From the NCBI GenBank assembly GCA_020284085.1, contig JACEVL010000159.1:692501-756500 (forward strand): 64,000 bases of DNA, written 5' to 3'. Shown piece after piece: positions 11,150 to 23,372 of the stretch. Below the pieces are notes generated by a model, which did not search any database, was not told where the DNA came from, and saw only the letters and a program-made list of their open reading frames with translations. This DNA is from Aporrectodea caliginosa. Lineage: Eukaryota; Annelida; Clitellata; Crassiclitellata; Lumbricidae. Every line of letters starts with the position of its first letter. The first letter of the stretch is position 1. Position numbers and translations under genes: made by a program.

Positions 11150-11657
11150 TTATGGAAGGGAACATGTCACGTAAGACATGTTCCCTCGGTTTCTCTGCAC
11201 TGCTAAGAATAGGCGATAGTCCGCGTCGTGGCATTGTTGCTCTATGGTTGGAGTGTCAGAGGTGAGGAGGCATTGTCCTCTGATTAGACGTCGCAAGACC
11301 ACCTCCAGTCCATCACGCTCTTTCTGGGTATAGTTAATTCCCGCTATGCTTGGAGCCTGTTTTGAGCATCTTTGCCAAAGTTGTTGCACGCACCACATCG
11401 TGCAGATTAGGTCCACGTATACCGTGCGCTGCGAGGGCTCGTAGTGCATATAGAGAGTGACCGTCGAGCCTGACAGTATTATGCATAATGTTGAGTCCAA
11501 GCCCGAGGCCTCGTGAACCTCTCGTCATACAATCACGACCACAGGCAGAAAATAATGGGCAAAGCAAAGAGCCAATCGTTCGAATGTGATGCTGCAACAG
11601 CATTAAGCCTTGCTTGAGGGTATTCGTCAGTGACTGAGGTGCAGAGATTGTTGGCAT
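11150..11657 (-). pseudogene. Retrotransposon RT C-terminal fragment, frameshifted
   Basis: On the minus strand one frame gives RLDGHSLYALRALAAHG then LHDVVRATTLAKML. After a frameshift another frame gives YTQKERDGLEVVLRRL, a serine/threonine segment, and HDADYRLFLAVQRNRGN. The same blocks in the same order appear in the fragments at 16985-17254 and 17470-17896 (LYASPAWWGF, ERLE-LRR, LPP-SPS, AD-RLF). They form the C-terminal region after the palm of a jockey/CR1-like non-LTR reverse transcriptase. The expected CSPAWWGF segment is damaged. No catalytic motif is present. It is a truncated, dead copy. Confidence 0.65.
11157..11186. other. Perfect 12-bp hairpin
   Basis: AGGGAACATGTC (11157-11168) and its exact complement (11175-11186) flank a 6-nt loop. 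It sits in the end of the RT fragment. No T-run follows, so it is not a typical terminator; its meaning is unknown. Confidence 0.7.
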
Positions 11658-11774
11658 CCATGTCTATTAAGGGTTTGTCCCAGCATGAGTGCTTCTGGTC
11701 AGCGGTTCAGCAAAAATTCCATGCAGTCGAAAGAGAATTCACTAAAGCTGTTATTGATGTTTCTAGCTCGGTGC

Positions 11775-12640
11775 CTACCTCAGCGCAGCTGACCAATTCG
11801 TAGCTGTGCTGAGGGTGTTCAGTCCCTCTGAGTCTCCTGATGATCCAGCTGGGAAGGAACGCATGTGTTTAGCCACTCCATCCTCCGTGACCTGGAAAAT
11901 TGTAGCCTTGGCTGTTGAAGGAGGAAAAAGACGGTCCGAGAAAAGGGAAGGATGTCTGAGACTAAGCTCCGCCGAGGTCTCCGCATTATTGGGGCGGTTT
12001 TTTTTCTCTGAACAGATCATTCGTACCGCAGCCCTAATGCTTCCATCCTCCAGCTTTGAGGAAATAGCTGCTGCAACGCCTGCGATGGCTTTGTCGCTGC
12101 TGTTTTTCTGCTGCCCGAGTGCCTGGAAGCATGTGGAATCAGGGCCAATGCGCAAGCCTCCTTATCTGGGTAATTGGGAAAAAAGTCGTCCAGTCTTTTC
12201 TTTGTGGTAGATGTTAGATTGTGACGTCTACCTTCTCTAATTGGATGCTCCAGGATAATAGCGGCAAAAGACAAAAGGATATGCCAGTGGTGAGATGGAG
12301 GGGCTGTGCCAGGATTCTGCTTATGATCACAAAAACAATTTACCCAAGCTTGGCCTAGCCGCCTTAGGAATGTATTCAAGGATTCTTCCCTGTAGCATAG
12401 CATTGGTTGGAAAATTCCTTTAACTGGGCGCAGACATCCGGGTCCATCGAATCTGATGGAGCTGCAGTTTGAGAATGGATCATAATTTGGAGTTACACTG
12501 GGTGGTGTGATCCACAGGAAGCATGGCGATTAGAACCAGGACACTGGGTTGTTGCAATGATAGTGCAGCTGCACCCTGCCATCCTTGGCATGTAGCAGTC
12601 TTATCGCCCCACAAAAGCTACAGACTCGTCTTGCCTTAAG
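11775..12640 (-). pseudogene. 5-prime portion of a second retrotransposon RT protein
   Basis: Reading the minus strand from 12640 there is a zinc-finger-like RVCSFCGAIRLL...YHCN segment. It is followed by a long frame ending RKTAATKPSQALQQLFP, then an overlapping frame with AISSKLEDGSIRAAVRMICS, ...LSLRHPSLFSDR and FPAGSSGDSEGL. The SKLEDGD-RGAVR...HP...SDR...FPAGSSGGPDGL series is a pattern I recognise from the region just before and at the start of the RT domain of a widespread invertebrate retroelement. The RT palm with its YADD box is absent. Frameshifts and stops separate the blocks, so it is non-functional. It differs in type from the adjacent fragment at 11150-11657, so two dead elements are joined here. 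Confidence 0.6.
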
Positions 12641-13261
12641 ATAGGTTTGGGGGAAGTGGCGAGGACGAGCTCTGACAATCCATTTTTATTACTTGACGAT
12701 AATGCATATGTCAACATTATCGCTACATTAGTGTCTATTGTTCCACGTTATTATTTTGTATTACTAAGCAGCGAAAGCGTCTACGCTAGGCCGTGGCAAA
12801 GTTAGTGTCTGCTGTTTCTTGGCACTGCTTTTAAGAGTGGTTGGTACTCGATGTCTGACACAGTTTCCGTTTGTCTGACTTAGTGTCTGTCGTTTGCAGA
12901 AGTGACTTTTTTCTTTCGGCCACACTCTTATCTGCTTAGCGACTTCGGCGTCTCGAAGCTTCGAGCGAGGAAACAATCCTCAGCAAATGAGTTTGACGCC
13001 GGAGTCGATGCAATTAGTCTCTCGATATGGTTGTCATGACTGTTAGCGCCCCCCTTCCGCCTTCCCCGAGGGCCTGTCAACCCCTCCCACCTTCCCTCCT
13101 TCGCCTTTCCCTCTGTCAGGGCCTACCGTTCTCCTATAGGATTCAGGTAACAACAGATTTGCTGCGAACATTGCAAGCCAAAATAGCTTCACCTGTCTGC
13201 ATCCGTATATCTCACTCTAATGGCATAACACGAAAGGCGCTATATAAATATTATACGCCTG
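12641..13261. other. Non-coding stretch, no feature seen
   Basis: No gene supported. GGCGCTATATAAATATTATAC near 13237 resembles a retroelement 3-prime end but is too short to call. Confidence 0.35.
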
Positions 13262-13285
13262 GGCCTTTGTCGCTTTCAGTTGCTT

Positions 13286-13692
<407 letters not shown>

Positions 13693-13799
13693 ATCTATAT
13701 GTAATATATATCTCTAGCCTATACTTTTATCTGCTAATTTTATCTCAGTTTTTTCCACCCATTCTCTCTCGCTCTCTGTCTCTCTCTTCGCTGTTCTCT

Positions 13800-13803
<4 letters not shown>

Positions 13804-13878
<75 letters not shown>

Positions 13879-13898
13879 TCTCTCTCCCTCCCTCCCTC
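13804..13898. repeat. (TC)n microsatellite
   Basis: About 70 bp of nearly pure TC, then CTCC units. Confidence 0.97.
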
Positions 13899-14304
13899 AC
13901 TAGCTCTTTTCCCGTCTGCGTTGAATGTATTACGTCTGAGCTGTTGTACGTCGACCTATGACCCTGGGGTCGGTTGGTGAAATTGACAAAACCGTCCCCA
14001 AATTTCTATCTGCATAAAAGGCCATGCACAGTGCTGTCACCTTAGATTTTCTGCACGAATCTAATCTCGTATGTATACAATGCATAAGTTGACTGCAGTG
14101 TTTTGCAGTTTTTATGAATCAGGAGGATTATAAAATTCATTTTGTGACATTATTGTAATTGTAATTTAATTGTAATGATTTAGTGATGCAAAAAATAAAT
14201 ATTTCTAGGAAGCGATCATCGAATTATGATCGCGTTGACCCCCCTATAGAAGTTTCCGGATTGGATTCGATTTAGATAATCAGAAATTATACAGCGCTGC
14301 TTCA
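13899..14304. other. Non-coding stretch, no feature seen
   Basis: No supported gene or repeat up to the MITE at 14313. Confidence 0.4.
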
Positions 14305-14312
14305 ATAAAAAC

Positions 14313-14789
14313 TAGGGTTGGTACTGATTAAAAAATGATTACTCGATTAATCTCCCAAAATTTTTTATTTTACTTCGATTAATCGATTACATTTTTGTTA
14401 CGTAAAGCGTCAAAACTATTTTAAAAGTAGTCACTGAGTCAGTTACTACTGTCATTCCACAAAAACTTCAATCATTGCACATGTCGAAGGGATCCGTTAG
14501 CGATATCTTTGAACCACGGTTAGCGATCTGTTTGTTGCAATGAAGACAGTCAATTTTGTCGCCATCTTCGACTTTCCATCAGCATTTACCTTAAATGCAA
14601 AGTGATCGCTTAATTTTCCAATCAAACGCTTAGCATTATCATTGTTCGCCATAGAGGTCTATTATTTACTCCGGAAATAGGCCGCCCGACATCATGAAAT
14701 AAGTAAAAAATAGTCAAACAAACAGAAATTAATCGATTAAAATTGTGAACGATTAATCGATTAATTAATCGTCAAAATCCGCAGCCATA
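14313..14789. mobile_element. hAT-like MITE with subterminal ATTAATCGATTAAT repeats
   Basis: The left end TAGGGTTG and the inverted right end TATGGCTG match at 6 of 8 positions. Exactly outside them lies an 8-bp direct repeat, ATAAAAAC (14305-14312 and 14790-14797). Both ends carry clusters of CGATTAATCGATTA words just inside, as expected for transposase-binding sites. An 8-bp duplication and YAGGG-type ends are characteristic of the hAT superfamily. At 477 bp it cannot encode a transposase. Confidence 0.7.
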
Positions 14790-14797
14790 ATAAAAAC

Positions 14798-15263
14798 TAA
14801 TAATAGACGCGCCTTCTACGCTAGCCTCAAGATGCTAAAGTTCTTGTTGAAATGTAGTGCCATGTATAATGTAATGCAGTGTCCTGTAATGTCTCGTAAG
14901 TGTAGGCCCTATATATTGCCAGTTAGCCTCTGTTTCATCACGCCGCTGATTGTGTTTCCTCTTATGATGGGCATCGGAATTATTCATGACGCAGCTGAAT
15001 AATTGATCAGAGGCGATGACGAGATTGGCTGCAACAACTTAGCTGAGGAGCCACAGATGGCGCTGTTCACGAGGGTCGTAAGGTAAAGTAATCGTCATTT
15101 GTTATACTACGTCTCTTCTTCTTCCGATGACAGTCCTTAGAGAAGTAGTCATCGTGTCTGTCTCGTTCTCTGTCCGCCTCGTTTTGTCTTTTCCTGTGTC
15201 TCTGTCTATCTGTCTGACTGACTGACTGACTGACTGGCTGGCTGGTTGCCTGTCTGTCTGTCT
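14798..15263. other. Non-coding stretch, no feature seen
   Basis: No supported gene or mobile element. A few CTGA/CTGT units occur just before the TA run. Confidence 0.4.
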
Positions 15264-15273
15264 TATATATATG

Positions 15274-15334
<61 letters not shown>
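15264..15334. repeat. (TA)n microsatellite
   Basis: Nearly pure TA dinucleotide with one GTATG interruption. Confidence 0.97.
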
Positions 15335-15338
<4 letters not shown>

Positions 15339-15520
15339 ATTAGAAAATTTAATGCGCGAAAGATCACACAGAAATCAGACATTCGAATACTTGGCTCGGT
15401 TAGTCAGTCGCCAAATAAAAAGCTGTTAGATATCCAAATGTTTGAAAGCCAATGAGAAATAGTGAGTTTTGAGGCGCACTTTAAAGAAAGAGAAAGGTTT
15501 GAGCCCTCGCAAACATGGGT

Positions 15521-15643
15521 GGATGGATGGATGGATGGATGGATGGATGGATGGATGGATGGATGGATGGATGGATGGATGGATGGATGATGGATGGATG
15601 GATGGATGGAGGATGGATGGATGGATGGATGGATGGATGGATT
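15521..15643. repeat. (GGAT)n microsatellite
   Basis: About 30 GGAT units with two small phase breaks near 15589 and 15611. Confidence 0.97.
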
Positions 15644-16984
15644 AGATGAATGCAATGCATGGCAGCTTATAAAGCGTCGAAATTGACTGGTATGAATTGG
15701 ATTGTCTGGTTTTTAAAATGCATTGATCGTTTTCTCTGTATGCTTCGGTGGAACTGCCATGCCTGGACAATTGCTGATGGACATGTGTAATGACAATTAA
15801 TTAGCCTCTGCGTTTCTCTTTCGGTGGGATTTGCCTCGTGACAAATTAAATTAGCATTAATTGGATACGATTGAAAACGTAACTGCATTATAACTTTACT
15901 CGGCCGGACGTATACTATAGAAAATTCAGTTAAGATTAGGCGTAATGTCAAATTTATTGTGCGCCTGTCTGGTACCCTGAAAGTGGGTCAGGCGGAAGAT
16001 CATTGAGCCGAAGCACTGCAGCCATGGTCACAACTGTCAGTCTGGAAAACACTTTAGATCTATCTGCATCTTGAAAAACAAGGATTGGCAATGATGCTTG
16101 AAATATCTTAAATATCGACGTACTCGAGTTGTGGAGCAGTCTCAATCAGAAAGGGAAGACCTAACTCTCGCTAGAAATAAACATGCATAATTATAATAAC
16201 ATATAATATATATATATATATATATTTATTTATTTATTTATTTATGTATATACTAGAGCGATTTCTTTTTGTGCAAATAACTTGTTTATTATGTAAATAT
16301 TTTATTCTATTATTAGAACAAGTTGATATATTAGACTGAGAATGATAAATCTGCACCATATACATAAAATGTTGATAGGTTGGCTAAAGAGGGAGACTAT
16401 TATTCAAACTATACTATTGACGGTGATGTCAGCAATCACCAAAGCAACTCGTGACCCTATGGCGAATAAAATTAAAGAGCGGAACGATGTTTAGAACACC
16501 TTTAAAAGGACGTTGAAGGAGAACTTTACAATGAGAATAGAGATAATCGAATCGACGAAAGAAATCATTCATCGAAGTTAACTCGTTGACTAGATTGATT
16601 GTTAACTCGGCCATCGAGTTTTATCGAAGCTAATAGCGATGCTGTTATAGCGTGTCAACTTTGTCGAAAGTTTGAAGCTTCTGGATAAGCGTAAATAAAC
16701 AGCATTTCTCAGCGCATGGATGTCCTTAATACAGGATTTGATGATTTTCGCTTCATAGCCTAAAGCAACACATCGAACGATTTTCCTAAGGACTTGATTA
16801 ATTAACCACGTGAATGCTACGTTAGACTCCTTTGAAGCATCGTTAGTCTCGTTAGAGTCCAAAAAACTCCGTTGAACTTACTTCTTTCCGTGCAATAATA
16901 ATCTACGCATCGGAGCATCATATGCAGAGACTTCTAAAGACTTTCAAAGACTTTTAAAGACTTTAAAGACTGCCTCTACATTAC
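15644..16984. other. Non-coding stretch
   Basis: No supported gene. There is a short TATA/TTTA run at 16201-16245 and an imperfect AAAGACTTT run at 16930-16975 that directly precedes the truncated 5-prime end of the RT fragment. Confidence 0.4.
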
Positions 16985-17375
16985 ATGAAGACTGCATTAC
17001 ATGAAGTTACAACGATGACTACCATCGCGCATCTAATGTATGCCTCCCCGGCCTGGTGGGGCTACACTAGTGCAGGGGAGCGGGACCGCATCGAGCAGCT
17101 GATGAGGACCCTGAGACGCGGACTATATCTACCACCCCAATCACCCAGCGCGACGGAGATGGCGGAGGAAGCTGATGAACGCTTGTTTAGATCTGTGCGT
17201 AACAACGAACACCACGTACTCCATCGACTCTTCCCCCCACCTCGCCCCTCTTGAATCAGAAAGGCGAGGTCTATTTCCTTTATTGAGAAGCACTAGCAAA
17301 CGCACAGCACTGTACATAGCAAGATTAATACATTCAAACAAATAAACAAAAATTTCTATATACAACCATAGAATT
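16985..17375 (+). pseudogene. Truncated LINE copy, RT C-terminus (plus strand)
   Basis: The frame reads LHEVTTMTTIAHLMYASPAWWGYT, then ERDRIEQLMRTLRRGLYLPPQSPS, EADERLFRSVRNNEHHVLHRLFPPP. This is the post-palm C-terminal region of a jockey/CR1-like non-LTR RT. The stop after PRPS is probably premature, since a shifted frame continues with a RGLFPLLRSTSKRTALYIARL-like end block. The element is severely 5-prime truncated, which is normal for LINE insertions, and runs tail to tail into the related minus-strand copy that ends near 17376. Confidence 0.75.
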
Positions 17376-19150
17376 GAATGAGAGGCTTTATTATACAGAG
17401 GAAGAAGAGCTAGAGCTAATCATAGGGGGAAAAGGGTATAAATAGCCAGATCTAGGGAAAACATATCGTTTATTTGTATAGCATCCGGGCAAGGAAGCAT
17501 TTCTGAGACAGGTTGTCAAACATGGGAAGCTCACGGTTATGGGACCGTGGCCGCAGGGAGTAGCGCGATTGCTTGATCGGCGGCAACAATTTATGCAATA
17601 CATGACAAGGATTGTGCAGAATACAGGCAAAGAGTCTAGTATCCGCATTGCTGCAGAGAGTCTCAAATGAGGGAGAAGATGGAGGTAAGTACCCCTGGCG
17701 TACCAACCTTCGGATACCCTCAAGGGCCTCCCGTTCCTGCACTCTCGCAAAGCCCCACCACACAGGCGAGCAATACAGCATCATACCAACCGTAGTGGCA
17801 CGAACTACATCAAATAAACTGTCCCCGAGAGCCCATGCGACCTCAGGATCCGAAGTGCATAAAAGGACTGCCTTGCTTTTATGGTCAGACGTTTAATGTG
17901 ACTAGAGAACCCAAATTTCGCTGTAAGCTCAACACCAAGAATATTTAGGGTTTGCACTCTTGCGATACCTTTTAGAGGAGGGGGAACATACCGATGGTAC
18001 CCCGGGGACGCGTGAAAATGATCTCACAGGATTTGCTTGAGTTAAGCTTGAGGTTGCAACTCTGTGCCCATACACTAATATGCTCAAGCTCAATCTCAGT
18101 TGTAGTGATACTTGATGCAGGGACAGCGAGATAGCAATCATCTGCATATTTAAAAATGCGATTGCATTTATTAACAGGTTTTAAGTCAGAGATTGCAACT
18201 ACGAAATCCATCGGGCCCAAACCGGAACCTTGAATAATACTTGCATTAATTCGTGCAAGAGAAGATATTACACCGTTAAACCTAGTGCAATGACTTCGAT
18301 TATGAAGTAAATTCAAAATCCAATTAAAAATGTGATCAGGAATTGGGAGAGAAGCAAGTTGTTCGGCTAGATATGAATGTCTGACAGTGTCAAAGGCTTT
18401 GGAAAAATCCAATGAGACCAAACGTACATAGGGTTCATAGCATAAGGTTTCAAGGATGTGGTTAGATACAGCCATCAAAGCAGCAGCCGTTGAGCCCGTA
18501 GGTCTAAAGGCATACTGATCATCAAATTTGTGATTAGTGTCTGTGTTATTGATTACCGGGTACATATATATACGGGTAACGATTTTTTCAAGAATTCTAC
18601 AAAGGATGGAAGTAATGGAGATGGGGCGGTAATCCGATTCCATTCTTGGGCATGCCACTTTGGGGATTGGTGTAATACAACTTAACTTCCACTGTGAAGG
18701 AACATATGAATGTAACAAAGAATTTCTAAAAAGGGTTGTGATGGGTGCAGCCAACAGGTGAGCCATGCTGCTGAAGAACCAGGATGGGACACCATCCGGG
18801 CCCACGGAAGATCCACGGATATTTGTTAACATAGTGAAGACATGGTATTCATCTATAAAATCAATTTCGAAAGGGGCAGCCGTTTGACGTGGCCTGGGTT
18901 CAGTATAAAGGTCATCGGTGGATATTTTACTATAAGTTAATGCTTGTTTAGAGAGTCTGCATTTATATTGACATTAGATCTCTGGTCATTTCTATTGGCA
19001 CAGCCACTTCGGAGACGCCGTACTTCAGTCCATAGTTTCTTTGATCCTTTGCGTAGACCATCAAAAGATGTGGACATGTGCTCCGCCCTCGGGCCCATGG
19101 CTTCTCTCTTCCGGACAAAGATAATCGTAACTTCATTCCTAGAGTGCTTT
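17376..19150 (-). pseudogene. LINE copy with reverse transcriptase (minus strand), decayed
   Basis: Read from 19150 down, the copy holds the linker before the RT (GLRKGSKKLWTEVRRL, NINADSLNKH). A frameshift near 18937 leads into a 286-residue RT frame with SSVGPDGVPSWFF, YRPISITSILCRILEKIV, YAFRPTGSTAAAL, SLDFSKAFDTVRH, QGSGLGPMDFV and the catalytic FKYADDCYL near 18140. Further blocks with small frameshifts follow, ending CSPVWWGF...LPPSSPSFETL...NADTRLFACIL (17784-17470). An AATAAA motif lies near 17382 on the transcript strand. The endonuclease domain is missing, so it is 5-prime truncated. Motifs are those of jockey/CR1-like non-LTR elements. Function would be target-primed reverse transcription, but this copy is broken. 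Confidence 0.85.
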
Positions 19151-19990
<840 letters not shown>

Positions 19991-22005
19991 GAGACGTTGC
20001 GAAAAGAAATCAGTTCTTTAATGATATCGTCGACAGCTGCTAGCATTCGAGATACAGACTGACTGCAATGAACGGCTATCTTTAATAGAAACATCACATT
20101 TAGAGCCTTTCTGAAAACTTGCATATTCACCAGAATTTCCAGCTGCTACTAATGATGAAAACGATGCTATTTTTCACTATGATTTAAATACCGTAGATAG
20201 ATCAAACACACATGTCAAATAGCAATCTTTCATATACATATATATTGAATTGCGATGATATTTTATTACAAAGTGCAGCTTCTGAGAGACGTTTAGAGTT
20301 AGACTCTCAGATTTCACAAGGTGCACAGACTTATCATTTAAATGAAGTCTTTCGCGCGGAGATGTTTTTCAGAGTGTTACCCTTTTGTCACCGTTTGTCA
20401 CAGTGACTGTGATAACATGCACTGTGACAAACTGTGTTTGAACCTGATGTCAAATGTCATGTACCTTACACCGCTATCTGCGATGTTTCGGCAGTATCAT
20501 CAACAACCTCAGTTAAAATCTCCTGAGAGTTATGTTTGCGCTTCCAGTTTCGACTCTATCGTAATCAGTTGGGCATGATCGGAATGCATCGGAAATAAGT
20601 TTGATGCTGCTAAGTGATAACTTGATGTGTGAATTCGAAAATTTGGAACGATCTGCAAAGAAGCAGACTTCGATAATGATATCCTGGTAGCAAAAGCTTA
20701 TGTGTGAAACTTGATGCTTTAACGATTCCAAGCGACATGAATTTCTTAAACTCAAAAATGGTTGTTGAACAAAGCAAAAAACATAAAATGCATAAAAGTC
20801 GACTAACGTAGGGGAACAGTGCTTGGTTCAGTGCTGTTTGTTTGCAATATTTTGCCGCCTCTTGAACATATGTGTCGTCGGTCCACTCAGACTGTGTTGT
20901 GGCTGTTGACAGATGGTGCAATGAGTCCTTATTGACTATTTTGGGTCGAGAGTCATTGTCGCCTTGGGAACCGTTTTGTTCTGCCAGAGGTGGTTGTTTG
21001 GGGTCGTGTACCGTTTATTTCGTATGGCTTGTGCGTTCATCGTATACGGTTTCGATGACAGATCGTTCTAGTCTTCGGACTGTGCTGCCATTGTATATGA
21101 TATTTGTTCGGGTCTCGATTCTATTCAGGTTGCATTATTCCATTTGCTGGTGTTATAAAGAGTGTCACATTTCTTGAGGCACTCTTGCCTTACGTTTTGG
21201 TCTTTGGCCTGTTTCTGGCCTGATGTCTTGCTATTCCGACTGCTATGCTATTCACACAGTTATTGATATTCGAGTGAAATAATTGTCCTGAATTTTATTG
21301 TACATTGTGCACTTGGTTCTAAATAGTCATTCTGAATGGTTTCAGAATATCTGTAAATGCATTTAAACAGGTCTGTCATTTGCTGAATTCATATGTGTGT
21401 GTTATAGGGAATGGATGTAATGTTTTTTCGATCACCAAGTTTGTGCCTTCACTTTCTGGTTTGGGGTATTTTACGGTGGCACTTTTAAAGGATTCTTTAC
21501 TTGTAACTTATCTTGTAGTGGCACTTGTACTTAGCCTTCGCACCTATTTGCACTGGAGGTTGTTTATAGGGTTTTGCTGAGGTCTCAAATATTCGATCAC
21601 TCCCGGTGATTACGGAATATAAATTGTGAAAGAAATGGAAGTTTGAAAGTTGTAGTAGGGCGTTATAAACGTAAAACGAGTTTAATGGTTACGGCAATGG
21701 CCTCCACGTAGCTGGATTACAGGAGTACGCCACGACTCCTAGCCAGTCGGAGTCGGATTCATACTTTTGTATGGTTTGACAAGAATCTCGTTCCTGAGTT
21801 TTCCTGCTTTACTTTCAAAAAGCACTGAACAGGATCTATGTCTCCAACTCAAACAATATATATTTTGACCAAGAGTTAAAGTGAGTCAGTTTATCACCTG
21901 CCTGTAACTACAGCTATTTACATAATTATACAGTTTTACCTTTTTGGATCGGGTAATTTCGCTTGTGTCTGGTTCTCTGGTTCTACTTGTTTATTAGTCT
22001 CTATC
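19991..22005. other. Non-coding stretch, no feature seen
   Basis: Two kilobases with scattered short frames, none showing a recognisable domain, membrane pattern or splice-framed exon. It is probably intron sequence upstream of the Ig exon. Confidence 0.4.
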
Positions 22006-22011
22006 TCTTCC

Positions 22012-22172
22012 TATCTGTCTGTCTGTCTGTCTATCTGTCTGTCTCTGTCTGTCAGTCAGTCTTTCTGCCCGTCTGTCTGTCTGAGTCTGACTAATTTTCT
22101 CGTTCATCTGTTTGTCTGTCTTTCTGTCTGTCTGTTCGTCCCTCCTTTTACCCTTACTTCCGTCCGTCCGTC
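22012..22172. repeat. CTGT/CGTC-rich low-complexity tract
   Basis: Imperfect CTGT units, ending in three CCGT units, 150 to 300 bases before the first Ig exon. Confidence 0.85.
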
Positions 22173-22260
22173 CGTCTCTCAGTAAGATTGTTCAGTGTTT
22201 GAATTAGTTCGTCTGATTGTAGTATCTTCGGACCTGGAGCGCCATCGATCGCAGCCAGTG

Positions 22261-22324
22261 TCTTCGTCCTCCCTCTCCTCTACCTCCGCCTCCTCCTCCT
22301 TCTCCTTCTCCTCCTATCGGTCAG
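22261..22324 (+). promoter_or_regulatory. Polypyrimidine tract and 3-prime splice site
   Basis: About 55 bases rich in CCTCCT/CTTCTC lead to CGGTCAG at 22318-22324. Splicing there leaves an exon of 333 nt in phase 1-1. Frames starting further upstream would translate the tract as a serine run, which has no place in an Ig domain. Confidence 0.75.
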
Positions 22325-22657
22325 TCAACCTCGGCGGCAGCAGGGTGCTCGACTGTGACATCAACTGGTCGGGCGTGACGTCGTCTGTGACGTCATCCGT
22401 GACGCAACAGTCGGAACACATCCTGACCTGGCGAAAGGACGGCGTCGAGGTCCCGATATTTATTCAGTTCAACGGATACCCGCCGCACATCGAGGAGGGC
22501 TTCCAGGGCCGGATCCGGCTCCTCGACCAGGCGTCCATTGAGCTGACGGACGTCCGAGGAACGGACGAGGGATGGTACGAATGCTCCGTCGTCTTTCTAC
22601 ACGACAGCTCTGACGGAAGCATCATCAACGGAACACGCATCTACCTCACGGTCTATG
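22325..22657 (+). CDS. IGSF9: turtle/IGSF9-like protein, exon encoding Ig domain 1
   Basis: The 111-codon exon encodes a complete V-type Ig domain. Cysteines lie in VLDCDI (about exon residue 11) and GWYECSV (about 87), the core tryptophan in LTWRKDG (about 36), and DEGWYEC is the canonical D-x-G-x-Y-x-C. The segment VPIFIQFNGYPPHIEEGFQGR followed by a DQASIEL strand is distinctive for the first Ig domain of the turtle (Drosophila) / IGSF9 (vertebrate) family. These are single-pass neuronal adhesion proteins with five Ig and two fibronectin III domains that act in dendrite, axon and synapse organisation. The exon is phase 1 at both ends, typical of Ig exons. The donor is TATG|GTACGTAAG. A serine/valine-rich insertion (TSSVTSSVT) lies between the B and C strands. 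The family is assigned with good confidence; orthology is inferred. Confidence 0.88.
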
Positions 22658-22666
22658 GTACGTAAG
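22658..22666 (+). promoter_or_regulatory. 5-prime splice site
   Basis: GTACGTAAG is a strong match to the metazoan donor consensus and leaves a single G to start the next codon (phase 1). Confidence 0.85.
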
Positions 22667-22957
22667 GGCAGGGCTGTACATGCGGGACGGGGCTATATGG
22701 GGCGATAATATGAGGGGCGAAGAAAGGCTGTACGGGGAGGGTTGGGCTGGGCAGAGAGTACGAATTCATTACCGTATAAATATAATATCGAATGCTATAA
22801 TGATGTAAGACTATGGTACGTAGGGGTTGTGTATTTTACCAGGGTTGAACAGGGGTTGAACACACGTTTCTCTAACTCTATGTAACTTCTATCGAGGCAA
22901 AGGCAAGGTTAGAAGAGGATTGTAGTTGCCATGGTCACCATTATGGTCATCAGGGTC

Positions 22958-23372
22958 GAATAAATTGCATTGGCTCCCTATTGAGACTCGTATCCAATAT
23001 AAGATACTCCATATGGTCTCTAGAGCTCACCATGGCCATTGGCCAGTCTCCAAACTACCTGTGTGATCTCCTCCGTAAACTGGACTCTGCGCTCTCTCAG
23101 GTTCCTTCGCTCTAGTGATACATTTGACCTTTTCGTCCCCCGGACCAGGACAGCCAGTGCTCAACGCCGCGCCTTTTCAACTGAGGGTCCTTCTTTGTGG
23201 AATAACCTTCGCCCACAAATTCGGGCTGAGATCTTGGCAGGTCGTTTATCCACTTCGATCCGTTGCTTGAAAACTTTTCTGTTTCCTCGAAGTGCTCACG
23301 CTGGAAGCGCCTCTGAATAGTCATTACTGCTAGAGGCGCTTTGTAAATGCCCAGATACAATACAATACAATA
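22958..23372 (+). mobile_element. LINE 3-prime end with (ATACA)n tail
   Basis: Despite frameshifts the plus strand reads LHWLPIETRIQYKILHMVSRA, then NYLCDLLRKLDSALS, SSDTFDLFVPRTRTASAQRRAFS and GPSLWNNLRPQIR...LKTFLF. This is the standard C-terminal tail of CR1/L2-like RT proteins. It is followed by a short 3-prime untranslated region (AGCGCCTCTGAATAG, CTAGAGGCGCTTTGTAAATG) and a tail of ACAAT pentamers ending near 23372. It is 5-prime truncated. The tail matches that of the SINE at 516-740. Confidence 0.8.

Noticed and set aside
11157..11186. Rho-independent terminator
   Set aside because: Eukaryotic context and no T-run after the hairpin.
21685..21765. Possible SINE head (GGAGTCGGATTC as box B)
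   Set aside because: Box A is not recognisable and no tail or target duplication was found.
22195..22324. Upstream extension of the Ig exon as coding (serine-rich segment)
   Set aside because: It begins with a non-ATG codon and translates a polypyrimidine tract. The CAG at 22324 gives a symmetric phase 1-1 exon that starts where an Ig domain should.
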